Source: H17-190 sp034435615
Lineage (GTDB): Bacteria > Chloroflexota > Dehalococcoidia > SM23-28-2 > HRBIN24
Direction of reading: 5' to 3'
DNA: 29,833 nt
NCBI GenBank assembly: GCA_034435615.1
Contig: DAOTWZ010000072.1
Coordinates: 1 to 29,833 of the forward strand
Of the stretch, positions 1 to 6,604 are shown piece after piece; the stretch's first letter is position 1; the number at the start of each line of letters is the position of its first letter. The translations under genes and the position numbers were made by a program. The notes beneath the pieces are model-generated. The model saw only the letters and a list, made by a program, of their open reading frames with translations, ran no database searches and had not been told where the DNA came from.

Positions 1-76
<76 letters not shown>

Positions 77-123
77 GATTCCAACGGCATCGACCGCTCC
101 GGCGCCGTCTCCCACACGTTCAT

Positions 124-143
124 GTCCTCCCGGGGACGCCAGA
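124..143 (+). repeat. Imperfect direct repeat of the tRNA-Arg 3' end
   Basis: Bases 124-143 match 59-78 (the T-arm 3' strand, acceptor 3' strand, CCA and two following bases) at 18 of 20 positions. The copies start 65 bases apart. Short duplications of a tRNA 3' end are typical of integration attachment sites or of a decayed tRNA copy. No integrase is present in the window, so either reading is inference. Confidence 0.5.
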
Positions 144-285
144 CCCCTGTCTTCCTCCCACCATGGCGGGCAGACCGTGGCCGGAAGCGCCCGCTTATCC
201 CTTCGTCGACATAATACTTCATCAGTGCGTTCGCTCGCCTGGGAGGACTATTCCAAATCCGGCTAACCCGGTCTTGGCTTCATAA

Positions 286-298
286 CCTGTAATACAGG
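286..298. promoter_or_regulatory. 13-bp palindrome upstream of the SdrD-B-like gene
   Basis: CCTGTA and TACAGG flank a single A, giving a perfect 6-1-6 inverted repeat. It lies about 116 bases before the proposed start codon at 414 and includes a TAATAC promoter-like hexamer. This geometry fits a dimeric repressor operator. The CTGT/ACAG edges recall LexA-type boxes, but the spacing is shorter than the E. coli form, so no regulator is assigned. Confidence 0.35.
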
Positions 299-316
299 TG
301 ACCGAGACTGCGTTTA

Positions 317-352
317 TGTGGATGAGGTAGTCCATCGCCTACCTCATCCACA
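317..352 (+). other. 14-bp hairpin in the presumed 5' leader
   Basis: TGTGGATGAGGTAG (317-330) is the exact reverse complement of CTACCTCATCCACA (339-352), with an 8-base loop. No T-tract follows, so it is not an intrinsic terminator. It sits about 60 bases upstream of the ATG at 414 and could stabilise or control the mRNA, or act as a DNA inverted-repeat operator. Confidence 0.6.
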
Positions 353-413
353 CGGACCCACACGAGACAGGGCCGGGGGCCTGGCCCGGCCTGCGGCCCT
401 AGGGAGGAAGGAT

Positions 414-1892
414 ATGGCTGGACCCTGGCGCGTCTGGCTGGCGCTCGGCGCGCTGGCCATCATCGTTGGCCTGGCCCTCTTCGCCGAGGGCAGCGGCGGG
501 AGGCTAGGCTCCCCGGCGCCCGCCCTAGCGGACGGAGCGGGCAGCCCAAGAGACTGCGACACGGGAACGAAGGCTGAATGGAACGGCAGCCAATGGGTAT
601 CTGACCCTGAGGGTGAACTGACCTTCGAAACTACCGACAACGATGAATACGTGACGATCAAAGCCCCGGAAGGGCAGATAATCATGGCCATCTGCATAAA
701 ATCCGGTCAAGGGGCTTTTGAGGCGGATGACTGGGGCGAAGGGGAGCACCGGGACCAGCACAGTAGAGTGATCACGGAAGACGGGCAGTACGGGGTTGGC
801 AACTGCTTCGATGTGAGCGGGCTCGGCACGGATCAGGTGATAGTGCGACGGTTTGATTCCGAAACCTGTTCGCAGTTCAAAGGCCTCAGCCACATCGATG
901 TATCGCTCGTGACCGCGGGCAGCATCACCGTCGTTAAGTTCGAGGACGCCAACAACAACGGTGAGCGGGATGACGAGGAGGATCTCCTGTCCGACTGGAC
1001 CATAAACCTCTACCAGGGCCACGATTGCGAAGGCGATGAGCCTTATCGCTCTGACGAGACGGACGGGGATGGGCAGGTGGTCTTCGGGGACCTTCCGCCT
1101 GGCGACTACTCGGTGGCGGAGGTTCCGCAGGATGGCTGGCAGCAGACCGCCCCCAGAGACGAGTCCGGCAACGTGGTGGAGTGCGTCAACGTGACGCTCG
1201 CAGAGGGCGGGGAAGAGACCGTCGTACTCGGCAACGTCGAGCTGGGTACGGTCACTGTCTTCAAGTTCGGGGACGCCAACAACGATGGTGAGCGGGATGA
1301 CGAGGAGGAGCTCCTGTCCGGCTGGACCATAAACCTCTACCAGGGCCACGATTGCGAAGGCGATGAGCCTTATCGCTCTGACGAGACGGACGAAAATGGA
1401 CAGGTGGTCTTCGAGGACCTCCTGCCCGGTCAGTACTCCGTGTCGGAGGAACAGCGGACCGGCTGGCAGCAGACCGCTCCCAGAGACGAGTCCGGCAACG
1501 TGGTGGAGTGCGTCAACTTCACCCTCTCCTCCGGTGAGTCCCTGGAGGTCCGGTTCGGGAACGCCGAGGTAGTGACGGGCGGTGGCGGCAACGGCGGCAC
1601 CGGCGACACCGGCGGCAACGGTGACACCGGCGGCAACGGCGACACCGGCGACACCGGCGGCAACGGTGACAGTGGTAGCACCGGCGGCGACGGCCAGCAG
1701 CAACAGCAGGGCGGCCAGCAGCAAGTCCAGCAGGTGGGGGCCGTCCAGCTACCCAGAGGCGGGGCCGGCCAGGCCCTGACGTCGGGGCGCTTCCCCGCCT
1801 CGCTCCAGGCGATCGCCGGGCTGGCCCTGGTGGCGGCCGGGCTGGCCCTCCTGGTGGGGACGCCCATCCTGGCCCGTCGCAGGGGCCGCTGA
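414..1892 (+). CDS. Secreted/anchored surface protein with two SdrD-B-like repeats
   Basis: A 492-residue protein. ATG 414 is preferred over the upstream in-frame ATG at 318 because AGGGAGGA lies directly before it and an N-terminal hydrophobic segment follows (WLALGALAIIVGLALF, about residues 8-23). Residues about 35-165 form an unrecognised Cys-containing domain. Two near-identical repeats of 109 residues follow, each with DANN-GERDDEE, GQVVF-DL-PG-YSV and GWQQTAPRDESGNVVECVN; this pattern matches the SdrD-B/Cna-B (prealbumin-like) beta-sandwich fold, and the Asp-rich DANNNGERDDEE loop suggests calcium binding. A Gly/Asn/Asp/Thr linker and a Gln-rich tract lead to LPRGG (446-450), a hydrophobic segment and the tail ARRRGR. 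The end resembles a cell-wall sorting signal but is not canonical LPXTG. A role in surface display or adhesion is inference. It appears monocistronic, with a terminator right after it. Confidence 0.8.
   Translation: MAGPWRVWLALGALAIIVGLALFAEGSGGRLGSPAPALADGAGSPRDCDTGTKAEWNGSQWVSDPEGELTFETTDNDEYVTIKAPEGQIIMAICIKSGQGAFEADDWGEGEHRDQHSRVITEDGQYGVGNCFDVSGLGTDQVIVRRFDSETCSQFKGLSHIDVSLVTAGSITVVKFEDANNNGERDDEEDLLSDWTINLYQGHDCEGDEPYRSDETDGDGQVVFGDLPPGDYSVAEVPQDGWQQTAPRDESGNVVECVNVTLAEGGEETVVLGNVELGTVTVFKFGDANNDGERDDEEELLSGWTINLYQGHDCEGDEPYRSDETDENGQVVFEDLLPGQYSVSEEQRTGWQQTAPRDESGNVVECVNFTLSSGESLEVRFGNAEVVTGGGGNGGTGDTGGNGDTGGNGDTGDTGGNGDSGSTGGDGQQQQQGGQQQVQQVGAVQLPRGGAGQALTSGRFPASLQAIAGLALVAAGLALLVGTPILARRRGR
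919..1572 (+). repeat. Two tandem 327-bp copies encoding the SdrD-B-like repeats
   Basis: The GACGCCAAC landmark recurs at 945 and 1272, a period of 327 bases (109 codons). Long stretches are nearly identical at the DNA level, for example the segment encoding WTINLYQGHDCEGDEPYRSD (about 997-1059 and 1324-1386). This points to a recent internal duplication or ongoing gene conversion. Confidence 0.85.
1582..1690 (+). repeat. Short Gly-Asn-Gly-Asp-Thr-Gly coding repeats
   Basis: Repeats of GGCGGCAACGG and GACACCGGC units encode a linker of GGNGDTGG type. The array is degenerate and lies within the reading frame. It is a low-complexity stalk between the folded repeats and the C-terminal anchor, and a likely slippage site. 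Confidence 0.8.
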
Positions 1893-1912
1893 CCCGACGG
1901 CCCGACAGGCGG

Positions 1913-1945
1913 AGAGGCCCGGCCCAAGGCCGGGCCTCTTTCTTT
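1913..1945 (+). terminator. Intrinsic terminator of the surface-protein gene
   Basis: AGAGGCCCGGCC (1913-1924) pairs perfectly with GGCCGGGCCTCT (1928-1939) across a three-base loop, and TTCTTT follows. It lies 20 bases after the TGA at 1892. The T-rich side is on the plus strand only, so it terminates plus-strand transcription. Confidence 0.9.
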
Positions 1946-2025
1946 GCGCCGGCGCGGCATCCTGGCCTGGGAGGGGGAAGACGTGGCATCGCTCCAGCTC
2001 GCACGGGCGCCCCGTGATGCGCGGA

Positions 2026-2043
2026 AGGGGGTGTCGGCCCCCT
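2026..2043 (-). terminator. Possible weak terminator after the CAP-domain gene
   Basis: AGGGGG (2026-2031) pairs with CCCCCT (2038-2043) across six bases. Read on the minus strand it follows the stop codon at 2080 by about 36 bases, but only two T residues come next. This is a weak candidate. Confidence 0.25.
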
Positions 2044-2079
2044 GCCTTCGGCGTGGGCTCGCGGGACCGGCGAGGGGGC

Positions 2080-2961
2080 TCAGCCCTTGAAGATGACGGC
2101 GTAGTAGTACATGCCGTTGCCGTCGTTCACGGCGCCGACGCCGATGTGGGTGTAGCGACCGTCCAGCATGTTGGCCCGGTGCGATGGGCTGTTCATGAAG
2201 CCCTGCACCGCCACCGCCACCGATTCCGACTCCGCATAGTTGTTGCGGGCGATGTTCTCCCCAGCGATGGAGTAGGCCACGCCGTACTCCTCCAGGAGCG
2301 ATTGCAACGCCAGGGTGCCGTCCGGCCTGTAGTGGCTGAAGTAGCCCAGGCGCACCATATCGTTGACGCGGGCCCGCCCTATGGCCACCAGGGTGCTGTC
2401 CAGGGCCAGGGGGCGCAGGCCGGCCGCCGAGCGCTGGGCGTTGATGGCCTCCATCATCTGGGCCTCCAGGTGGGCCAGCCCGGGAAGGGCGGGCGGCGCC
2501 GGCGGTGGCGGGGGCGGAGGCGGCGGGGGCGGAGACGGCGGGGGAGGAGGCGGGGGCGGCTCCTGCACCGCCACCGGCACGGGGACGGCCGCGGGAGGCG
2601 GCGTCTCCTGGGGCGGAGGCGTGGGGGCTGGCGTCTCCACCGGGGCGGGAGTGGGCGGCGGCTCCGGCGTCGGCGTCAGTCCCTCGATGTCCGCCGGCGA
2701 GGGGAGGCCCGGCCGGGCCACGACGGGGGCCTGGGGCGCCGGACCGTCGGGCTGGGGCACCGTATGGAGGACGAGAGCGCCGGCGGTGGCGGCGCTCAGG
2801 GCCAGCGTCATCCCGGCCAGCGCAGAGCTCAGCCAGCGCAGGACGCTGACGGAGGCGGGAGCCCTCTCCCGGACCTGTCCCTGCGGCCTCCGCTGGGGCC
2901 AGAAGGCCCCCCGGTGCCACCGCCAGGAGAGGGGCGAGCGGCGCAGTTGCCCTAGCCGCAT
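2080..2961 (-). CDS. CAP/SCP-domain protein with N-terminal membrane anchor and Pro-rich stalk
   Basis: A 293-residue protein. ATG 2961 is chosen because GGAGGGG lies just before it; an in-frame GTG at 2979 has no ribosome site of its own. An N-terminal basic region precedes a hydrophobic segment (about residues 46-66, WLSSALAGMTLALSAATAGA), consistent with a signal anchor or signal peptide. A Pro-rich stalk (about residues 70-155) follows. The last 125 residues form a CAP (CRISP/Antigen 5/PR-1) domain with the landmarks GYFSHYRPDG, GENIA, FMNSPSHRANMLD and IGVG. Bacterial CAP proteins of this class are extracytoplasmic and mostly of unknown activity. The Pro-rich stalk suggests it reaches through a cell wall or surface layer. 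The neighbouring surface protein is convergent, so no operon is implied. Confidence 0.9.
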   Translation of the reverse strand: MRLGQLRRSPLSWRWHRGAFWPQRRPQGQVRERAPASVSVLRWLSSALAGMTLALSAATAGALVLHTVPQPDGPAPQAPVVARPGLPSPADIEGLTPTPEPPPTPAPVETPAPTPPPQETPPPAAVPVPVAVQEPPPPPPPPSPPPPPPPPPPPAPPALPGLAHLEAQMMEAINAQRSAAGLRPLALDSTLVAIGRARVNDMVRLGYFSHYRPDGTLALQSLLEEYGVAYSIAGENIARNNYAESESVAVAVQGFMNSPSHRANMLDGRYTHIGVGAVNDGNGMYYYAVIFKG

Positions 2962-3029
2962 CTCCCCTCCCGGCGCCACGGCGGCAGGCCGCCTGTCCAG
3001 GCTCTCTCGTCGCTCTCGTGGAAGAGTCG

Positions 3030-3038
3030 TGCTATAAT
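3030..3038 (+). promoter_or_regulatory. Extended -10 promoter (TGcTATAAT)
   Basis: TG at 3030-3031 precedes a perfect TATAAT at 3033-3038. No good -35 is visible 17 bases upstream, as is common for extended -10 promoters. Initiation near 3045 would give a leader of about 200 nt before the SDR start at 3243. The GC-rich setting makes a chance match unlikely. Confidence 0.65.
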
Positions 3039-3050
3039 TGGGACCACGTC

Positions 3051-3108
3051 GGGGTCCTCCCCCTGGCGTAGGTGGGGCTGTGGAGCGTAGACCGCTGCCC
3101 CACCTGTT
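3051..3108 (+). other. Leader hairpins downstream of the 3033 promoter
   Basis: GGGG-TCCT-CCCC (3051-3062) forms a small hairpin. AGGTGGGGC (3070-3078) then pairs perfectly with GCCCCACCT (3097-3105), with an inner GCG/CGC helix. TGTTCGTTTCTC follows the second stem and is a poor but visible T-rich tract. The arrangement could be an attenuator or the end of a short RNA of about 65-75 nt. No known RNA family was recognised. Confidence 0.4.
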
Positions 3109-3242
3109 CGTTTCTCGGGGCGGCAGCTTTGGGATGGGAGGGGGCCGGCCCCTGGGCGACCCTGCTCCCTGAGCTAGGACGCGCTGCCCGGGGGTTTGGT
3201 TACAGGGCCGTCCCGGAGGGCGGCCCGCCGCTGGAGGTCAGA

Positions 3243-4001
3243 GTGGAGCTCTTCCTGCGGGACCGCGTGGCGATAGTGGCCGGCGGGAGCCGGGGCATCG
3301 GCCGGGCGGTGGCGCTGGCCCTGGCGGAGGAGGGCTGTCGGCTGGTGCTGGGCGCCCGCGACCCGTCTCGACTGCAGGAGGCGGCGGCCGATGTCGAGGC
3401 GCGCGGCGCTCCCGTCGTCCCCGTGGCCGGCGATCTGGCTGAGCCCGCCAACTGTCAGCGCCTGGTCCAGGCCGCCCTGGACGCCTTCGGTGGCGTGGAT
3501 ATTCTGGTCACCAGCCTCCACGCCTCCCTGCCCGGTGACGACGAGCAGGCGTGGCGACAGGGCCTGGAGACGTGGCTGTTGCTGCCCGTGCGCCTCACCG
3601 GCCTGGTGGTCCCCCACATGCGGGAGCGAGGAGGCGGCGTCATCGTCCACCTGGCGTCCATATGGGGCCGGGAGGCGGGGGGCAGCCCCGCCTACAACGG
3701 GGCCAAGGCGGCCCTCATAAGCCACGCCAAGGCGATGGCCACCGTCCTGGCGTCGGACGGCATCCGGGTGCTCACGGTGGCCCCGGGCTCCATCAGCCAT
3801 CCCGGCGGTAGCTGGTGGCGACGTCAGCTACAGGACCCCCACGGGATGGCCCGCTTCACCCGGGAGAACATACCCTGGGGACGCTTCGGAACGGCAGAGG
3901 AGGTTGCCAACGTGGTGGCCTTCCTCTGCTCGCCGCGGGCGGGCTGGGTGACGGGCGCCTGCGTGGTGGTGGACGGCGGTCAGAGCCGTTCCAACATCTA
4001 G
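3243..4001 (+). CDS. SDR-family oxidoreductase
   Basis: A 252-residue classical short-chain dehydrogenase/reductase. The frame is open to an upstream start at 3072, but GTG 3243 is preferred: GGAGGT lies at 3233-3238, and the start gives the normal SDR length with the Rossmann fold at the N terminus. Visible motifs are the nucleotide loop AGGSRGIG (residues 13-20), Asp after the fourth strand (GDLA, about 63-66), Ser139 (HLAS) and Tyr151-x3-Lys155 (YNGAK). The usual NNAG motif is replaced by TSLHAS, and the helix-4 Asn of the catalytic tetrad is not evident. The C-terminal GAxxxVDGG motif is present. The family reduces ketones or oxidises alcohols with NAD(P)H; the substrate cannot be told. 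It converges on the minus-strand cluster and its stop overlaps the opposing stop. Confidence 0.88.
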   Translation: MELFLRDRVAIVAGGSRGIGRAVALALAEEGCRLVLGARDPSRLQEAAADVEARGAPVVPVAGDLAEPANCQRLVQAALDAFGGVDILVTSLHASLPGDDEQAWRQGLETWLLLPVRLTGLVVPHMRERGGGVIVHLASIWGREAGGSPAYNGAKAALISHAKAMATVLASDGIRVLTVAPGSISHPGGSWWRRQLQDPHGMARFTRENIPWGRFGTAEEVANVVAFLCSPRAGWVTGACVVVDGGQSRSNI

Positions 4002-4720
4002 CCCCCGGCCTCCACCCAGATGGCCTGTCCGCTGAGGCCCTCGGCCAGCCCGGAGGCCAGATAGACGGCCGCCCGCCGCAGCCCCTGCCAGGCCGGACCC
4101 AGGTGGGAGGCGGCCTCCTGTCGGGGCACCGCCTCCTGCAAAGGCGCCCGGTAGCCCACCATGTTCACGGCGATGCCGTGACGTCGCCACTCACGCCCCA
4201 GGGCGCGGGTGAGGGCCAGGACGCCCTCCTTGGCGATGCTGTAGACCTCGCCGCCTGCTGCCTCCTCGCCCGGCCAGCGGACCAGGTTGATGACGCTCCC
4301 ACCGCCCTGGGCCAGCATGGCCCGCCCGGCCGCCCGCGCCGCCAGGTAGACGGCCGTCAGGTTCGCCTCCAGGAGGCGGCGCCACTCCTCGGGCGAGGTA
4401 TCCAGGAGAGGCTGTCCGCCCGGCAGGTCGTGGCCGTTGACCAGCACGTCCAGCCGTCCCATCTCCTGGACGACTCTCTCCACCAGGGCCTCCACCCGGT
4501 CGGCGTCCGTGGCCTCCACAGCGGTCGCCAGGCTCCGCCGGCCGATGGCCCAGACCTCGTTGGCGCAGGAGTGGGCCGCCACCGCCAGCTCCGGGACGTC
4601 CCGGGTGGCCGCCACTGCCACGTCGGCCCCCGCCTCCGCCAGAGCGACGGCGACGGCCCGCGCCGCTGGCATCTCTACCCCCATGACCAGGGCCGCCCGA
4701 CCACTGAGGGAGATGGACAT
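3998..4720 (-). CDS. Divergent SDR-family protein with altered catalytic motifs
   Basis: A 240-residue SDR-fold protein and the last gene of the minus-strand cluster. Its ATG overlaps the preceding stop codon by one base (TGATG), indicating translational coupling. The overall pattern is clear: DVLVNGHDLP in place of the NNAG strand, Asn120 (EANL), Tyr160-x3-Lys164 (YSIAK) and a C-terminal GQAIWVEAGG. The Gly-rich nucleotide loop is degraded to MGVEMPAA, and the catalytic Ser position in the NISS-like strand reads NLVR, with Arg148 where Ser is expected. It may therefore bind a nucleotide atypically, act as a non-catalytic partner of the crotonase, or have shifted chemistry. Substrate unknown. 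Confidence 0.82.
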   Translation of the reverse strand: MSISLSGRAALVMGVEMPAARAVAVALAEAGADVAVAATRDVPELAVAAHSCANEVWAIGRRSLATAVEATDADRVEALVERVVQEMGRLDVLVNGHDLPGGQPLLDTSPEEWRRLLEANLTAVYLAARAAGRAMLAQGGGSVINLVRWPGEEAAGGEVYSIAKEGVLALTRALGREWRRHGIAVNMVGYRAPLQEAVPRQEAASHLGPAWQGLRRAAVYLASGLAEGLSGQAIWVEAGG

Positions 4721-5130
4721 CAGGACTCCACCCCGCGCAGCTCGATGCCGTGCCGGGCGAGGGCCTCAGGGAGAGGGGCGGGGCGGCCGCGGTAGCTGCC
4801 CGGTTCCCGCATCACGTACTCCTCGATCCAGAGGTCGAAGGGGTGGCGGCCTTCCTCGGCCCAGCGGATCATCTCCTGGTGGACGGGGTTGCGGTACCAG
4901 GTCCGCAACGCCTCACGGTCGCGCCACCAGGAGAGGGCGAGGAACGTCCTGGGTGGCGAGAGCCCCTCCGGCCGCTGCACCACCTCCTGATAGAGGAGGA
5001 GGCCATCGGCCCGCAGCAGCTCCTGACGGAAGCGTCGCCACCGCTGGCCCATGTAGAAGAGGGCCCCTCGGGAGTGGTGCCAGCGCATGCCTGCCACCAC
5101 CAGTATGGGCGGGTTCGCCAGCTTGAGCAT
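4720..5130 (-). CDS. Small dimeric alpha/beta-barrel (ABM-like) protein
   Basis: A 136-residue protein starting at ATG 5130. That ATG overlaps the crotonase stop by one base (TGATG), and its own stop overlaps the next gene in the same way. The frame is open far upstream, but the coupling shows the real start. The motif FLALSWWRDREALRTWYRNPVHQEMIRW is the core of ferredoxin-like dimeric barrels such as antibiotic-biosynthesis-monooxygenase or DUF3291-like proteins (key residues W68-W69, R73, W78, H84). These proteins often act as monooxygenases, isomerases or heme-associated enzymes. No exact family was recognised. Co-translation with a crotonase and SDRs suggests a shared acyl or ring-compound pathway. 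Confidence 0.75.
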   Translation of the reverse strand: MLKLANPPILVVAGMRWHHSRGALFYMGQRWRRFRQELLRADGLLLYQEVVQRPEGLSPPRTFLALSWWRDREALRTWYRNPVHQEMIRWAEEGRHPFDLWIEEYVMREPGSYRGRPAPLPEALARHGIELRGVES

Positions 5131-5987
5131 CAGCGGCCTCCTTGGGACGGCCCGGGCGGGGCCTGGGGCTCCTCCCCGAAGCGGGCGTCCCGCCACTCCA
5201 GGGCCGCCCGCAGCCCCTTCTCCTTGGCGATACGGAAGAACTCGCTCACCGCCGGCGACTGATGAGCCATGGCGTCCCGCTCGGCGGCCAGGCGTTGCAT
5301 GGTGCGGGCGCCCATCAGCTCCAGCGCCAGGTTGACGATACGCTTGTTGGCGGCCAACAGGTCTATGTCTATCTTGGCCATCTTGTCGGCCAGCGCCTCC
5401 ACCTCCGCCTCCAGCCGCTCCGCCGGCACCGCCATCAGGACGAGCCCTATACGCTCCGCCTCTCGCCCGCTGATGGTGTCGCCGGTCAGGAGGAGACGCT
5501 TGGCCCACTGGGGGCCCACCAGGTATGTCCACATGTGGTTGGGCGGCGAGCCCATGGCCCTCACCGGCGGCACGCCGATGACGGCGTCCTCGGCAGCGAT
5601 GACGATGTCGCACAGGAGGGCCAGGTCGGTGCCCCCGGTCAGGCAGTAGCCGTGCACCTGGGCGATGACCGGCTTGTGCATGTCCCAGATGGCCATGCGT
5701 AGCTGCTGGGCCCGCTCCAGGAGCCAGGCGTCCCGTTCCACCGTCATGGAGACGAAGGAGTAATTGCGCTGGCCGGGAGGCGGAGAGATGTCGTAGCCCG
5801 AGGAGAAGGCGCGCCCCGCCCCCTTCAGGATGACCACGTGCACCTCCGGGTCGCGATCGGCCTCCCAGAGGGCCTCCGCTATCTCCTGCTGCATCTGCCA
5901 GGTGAGGGCGTTCAGCTTCTCGGGCCGGTTGAGGACTATGCGCGCCCTCCCTCGCTCCTTCTCGTAGATGATGGCGCTGTAGGCCAT
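5130..5987 (-). CDS. Enoyl-CoA hydratase/isomerase (crotonase) family protein lacking both hydratase Glu residues
   Basis: A 285-residue crotonase-fold protein starting at ATG 5987. The family core is clear: IVLNRPEKLNAL (17-28), oxyanion-hole segments RAFSSGYD (59-66) and VHGYCLTGGTDLALLCD (111-127), and LLTGDTISGREAERIGLV (167-184). By hand alignment to rat mitochondrial hydratase, the catalytic Glu144 position (usual PE) is Pro141 (VPPV) and the Glu164 position is Arg164. Simple enoyl-CoA hydration is therefore unlikely. Crotonases without these residues include isomerases, hydrolases, C-C lyases and dehalogenases. It is translationally coupled to the dimeric-barrel gene and then an SDR, so these three products probably act together. 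Confidence 0.85.
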   Translation of the reverse strand: MAYSAIIYEKERGRARIVLNRPEKLNALTWQMQQEIAEALWEADRDPEVHVVILKGAGRAFSSGYDISPPPGQRNYSFVSMTVERDAWLLERAQQLRMAIWDMHKPVIAQVHGYCLTGGTDLALLCDIVIAAEDAVIGVPPVRAMGSPPNHMWTYLVGPQWAKRLLLTGDTISGREAERIGLVLMAVPAERLEAEVEALADKMAKIDIDLLAANKRIVNLALELMGARTMQRLAAERDAMAHQSPAVSEFFRIAKEKGLRAALEWRDARFGEEPQAPPGPSQGGR

Positions 5988-6047
5988 GGCTCCCTCCTTC
6001 TCCTCCGATGGCCACGTTAGCCCAGGGGCGGAGATGGCTTCAAGCCC

Positions 6048-6587
6048 TCAGTCGCCCGCCCCCGCCGCCAGCTCCAGGGCCCGCTCCGCGGCCCGTCGCT
6101 GTTCCCCTCCCTCTCCGGCGACCGTCACCACGGCCAGGCGCAGGCCGGTCGCCTCCAGCTCCTCCCGCAGGCCCGACAGCTCCAGCGCTGGCCCCACGAC
6201 GACGATGACGCCTCCCCCCTGACGCCGCATCTCCCGCCCCCCGTAGCGGGCGGCCAGGCGGAGGGCCTCCGGAGTGGCAGCGCCCAGGTCGGCGCAGAAG
6301 AAGAGGAGGTCCAGTCCCCCCATCTCCTTGGCCACCTGACGACACATCACCCGCACGGCCATCTCGTTGGCGGCGTCGATAGCCTGGACGACGGGCGGGG
6401 CTGCAGTCCCGGAGGCCAGACGACGGCCCAGGCGCTTCACCCGGAAGGAGGGCTCGGCGGCGGCAGTGGCGGAGACCAGGGCCAGGCGGGCGCCGGCGTC
6501 GGCCAGCCCCCGCGCCAGCTCCTCCCCCAGCGCCGTCTCCGCTCCCAGGACGAGGGCACGGCGCCCCCGGAGGTCGGGCAGGGCCAT
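6048..6587 (-). CDS. Truncated SDR-like protein without the YxxxK active site
   Basis: A 179-residue protein with an N-terminal Rossmann beginning (RRALVLGAETALGEELARGLADAGARLALV) and a fourth-strand equivalent (LDLLFFCADLG). The strand that normally precedes the active site is present (GGGVIVVVGPALELSG), but there is no Tyr-x3-Lys after it, and the protein ends about 70 residues short of a standard SDR. It lies 17 bases after the aminotransferase gene and 60 bases before the crotonase. It may be a degraded enzyme or a non-catalytic subunit. The frame is intact and the codon use matches neighbours, so it is probably translated. Confidence 0.65.
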   Translation of the reverse strand: MALPDLRGRRALVLGAETALGEELARGLADAGARLALVSATAAAEPSFRVKRLGRRLASGTAAPPVVQAIDAANEMAVRVMCRQVAKEMGGLDLLFFCADLGAATPEALRLAARYGGREMRRQGGGVIVVVGPALELSGLREELEATGLRLAVVTVAGEGGEQRRAAERALELAAGAGD

Positions 6588-6604
6588 AGCCCTTACATCT
6601 TAGC

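Larger units (their letters stand above)
77..413. other. Spacer between tRNA-Arg and the SdrD-B-like gene
   Basis: This stretch of about 340 bases holds no convincing gene. It contains a degenerate copy of the tRNA 3' end (124-143), a CATAAT promoter-like hexamer (210-215) without a good -35, a 13-bp palindrome (286-298) and a long hairpin (317-352) just before the next gene. It is less GC-rich than its surroundings between about 205 and 320, as expected of a regulatory spacer. No promoter can be assigned with confidence. Confidence 0.6.

Noticed and set aside
286..298. LexA (SOS) box
   Set aside because: CTGT and ACAG edges are present, but the spacing is too short for the E. coli-type box and the gene is not an SOS function.
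1582..1690. CRISPR-like or satellite array
   Set aside because: The repeats have no spacers and are degenerate codon repeats of a Gly/Asn/Asp/Thr linker inside a gene.
3045..3242. 6S, SRP or other known structural RNA in the SDR leader
   Set aside because: None of the conserved cores of these RNAs could be found; only local hairpins are visible.
4720..6015. 431-residue fusion reading of the dimeric-barrel protein with an upstream extension
   Set aside because: The extra N-terminal part is the crotonase gene in another frame. The coupled ATG at 5130 is the real start.
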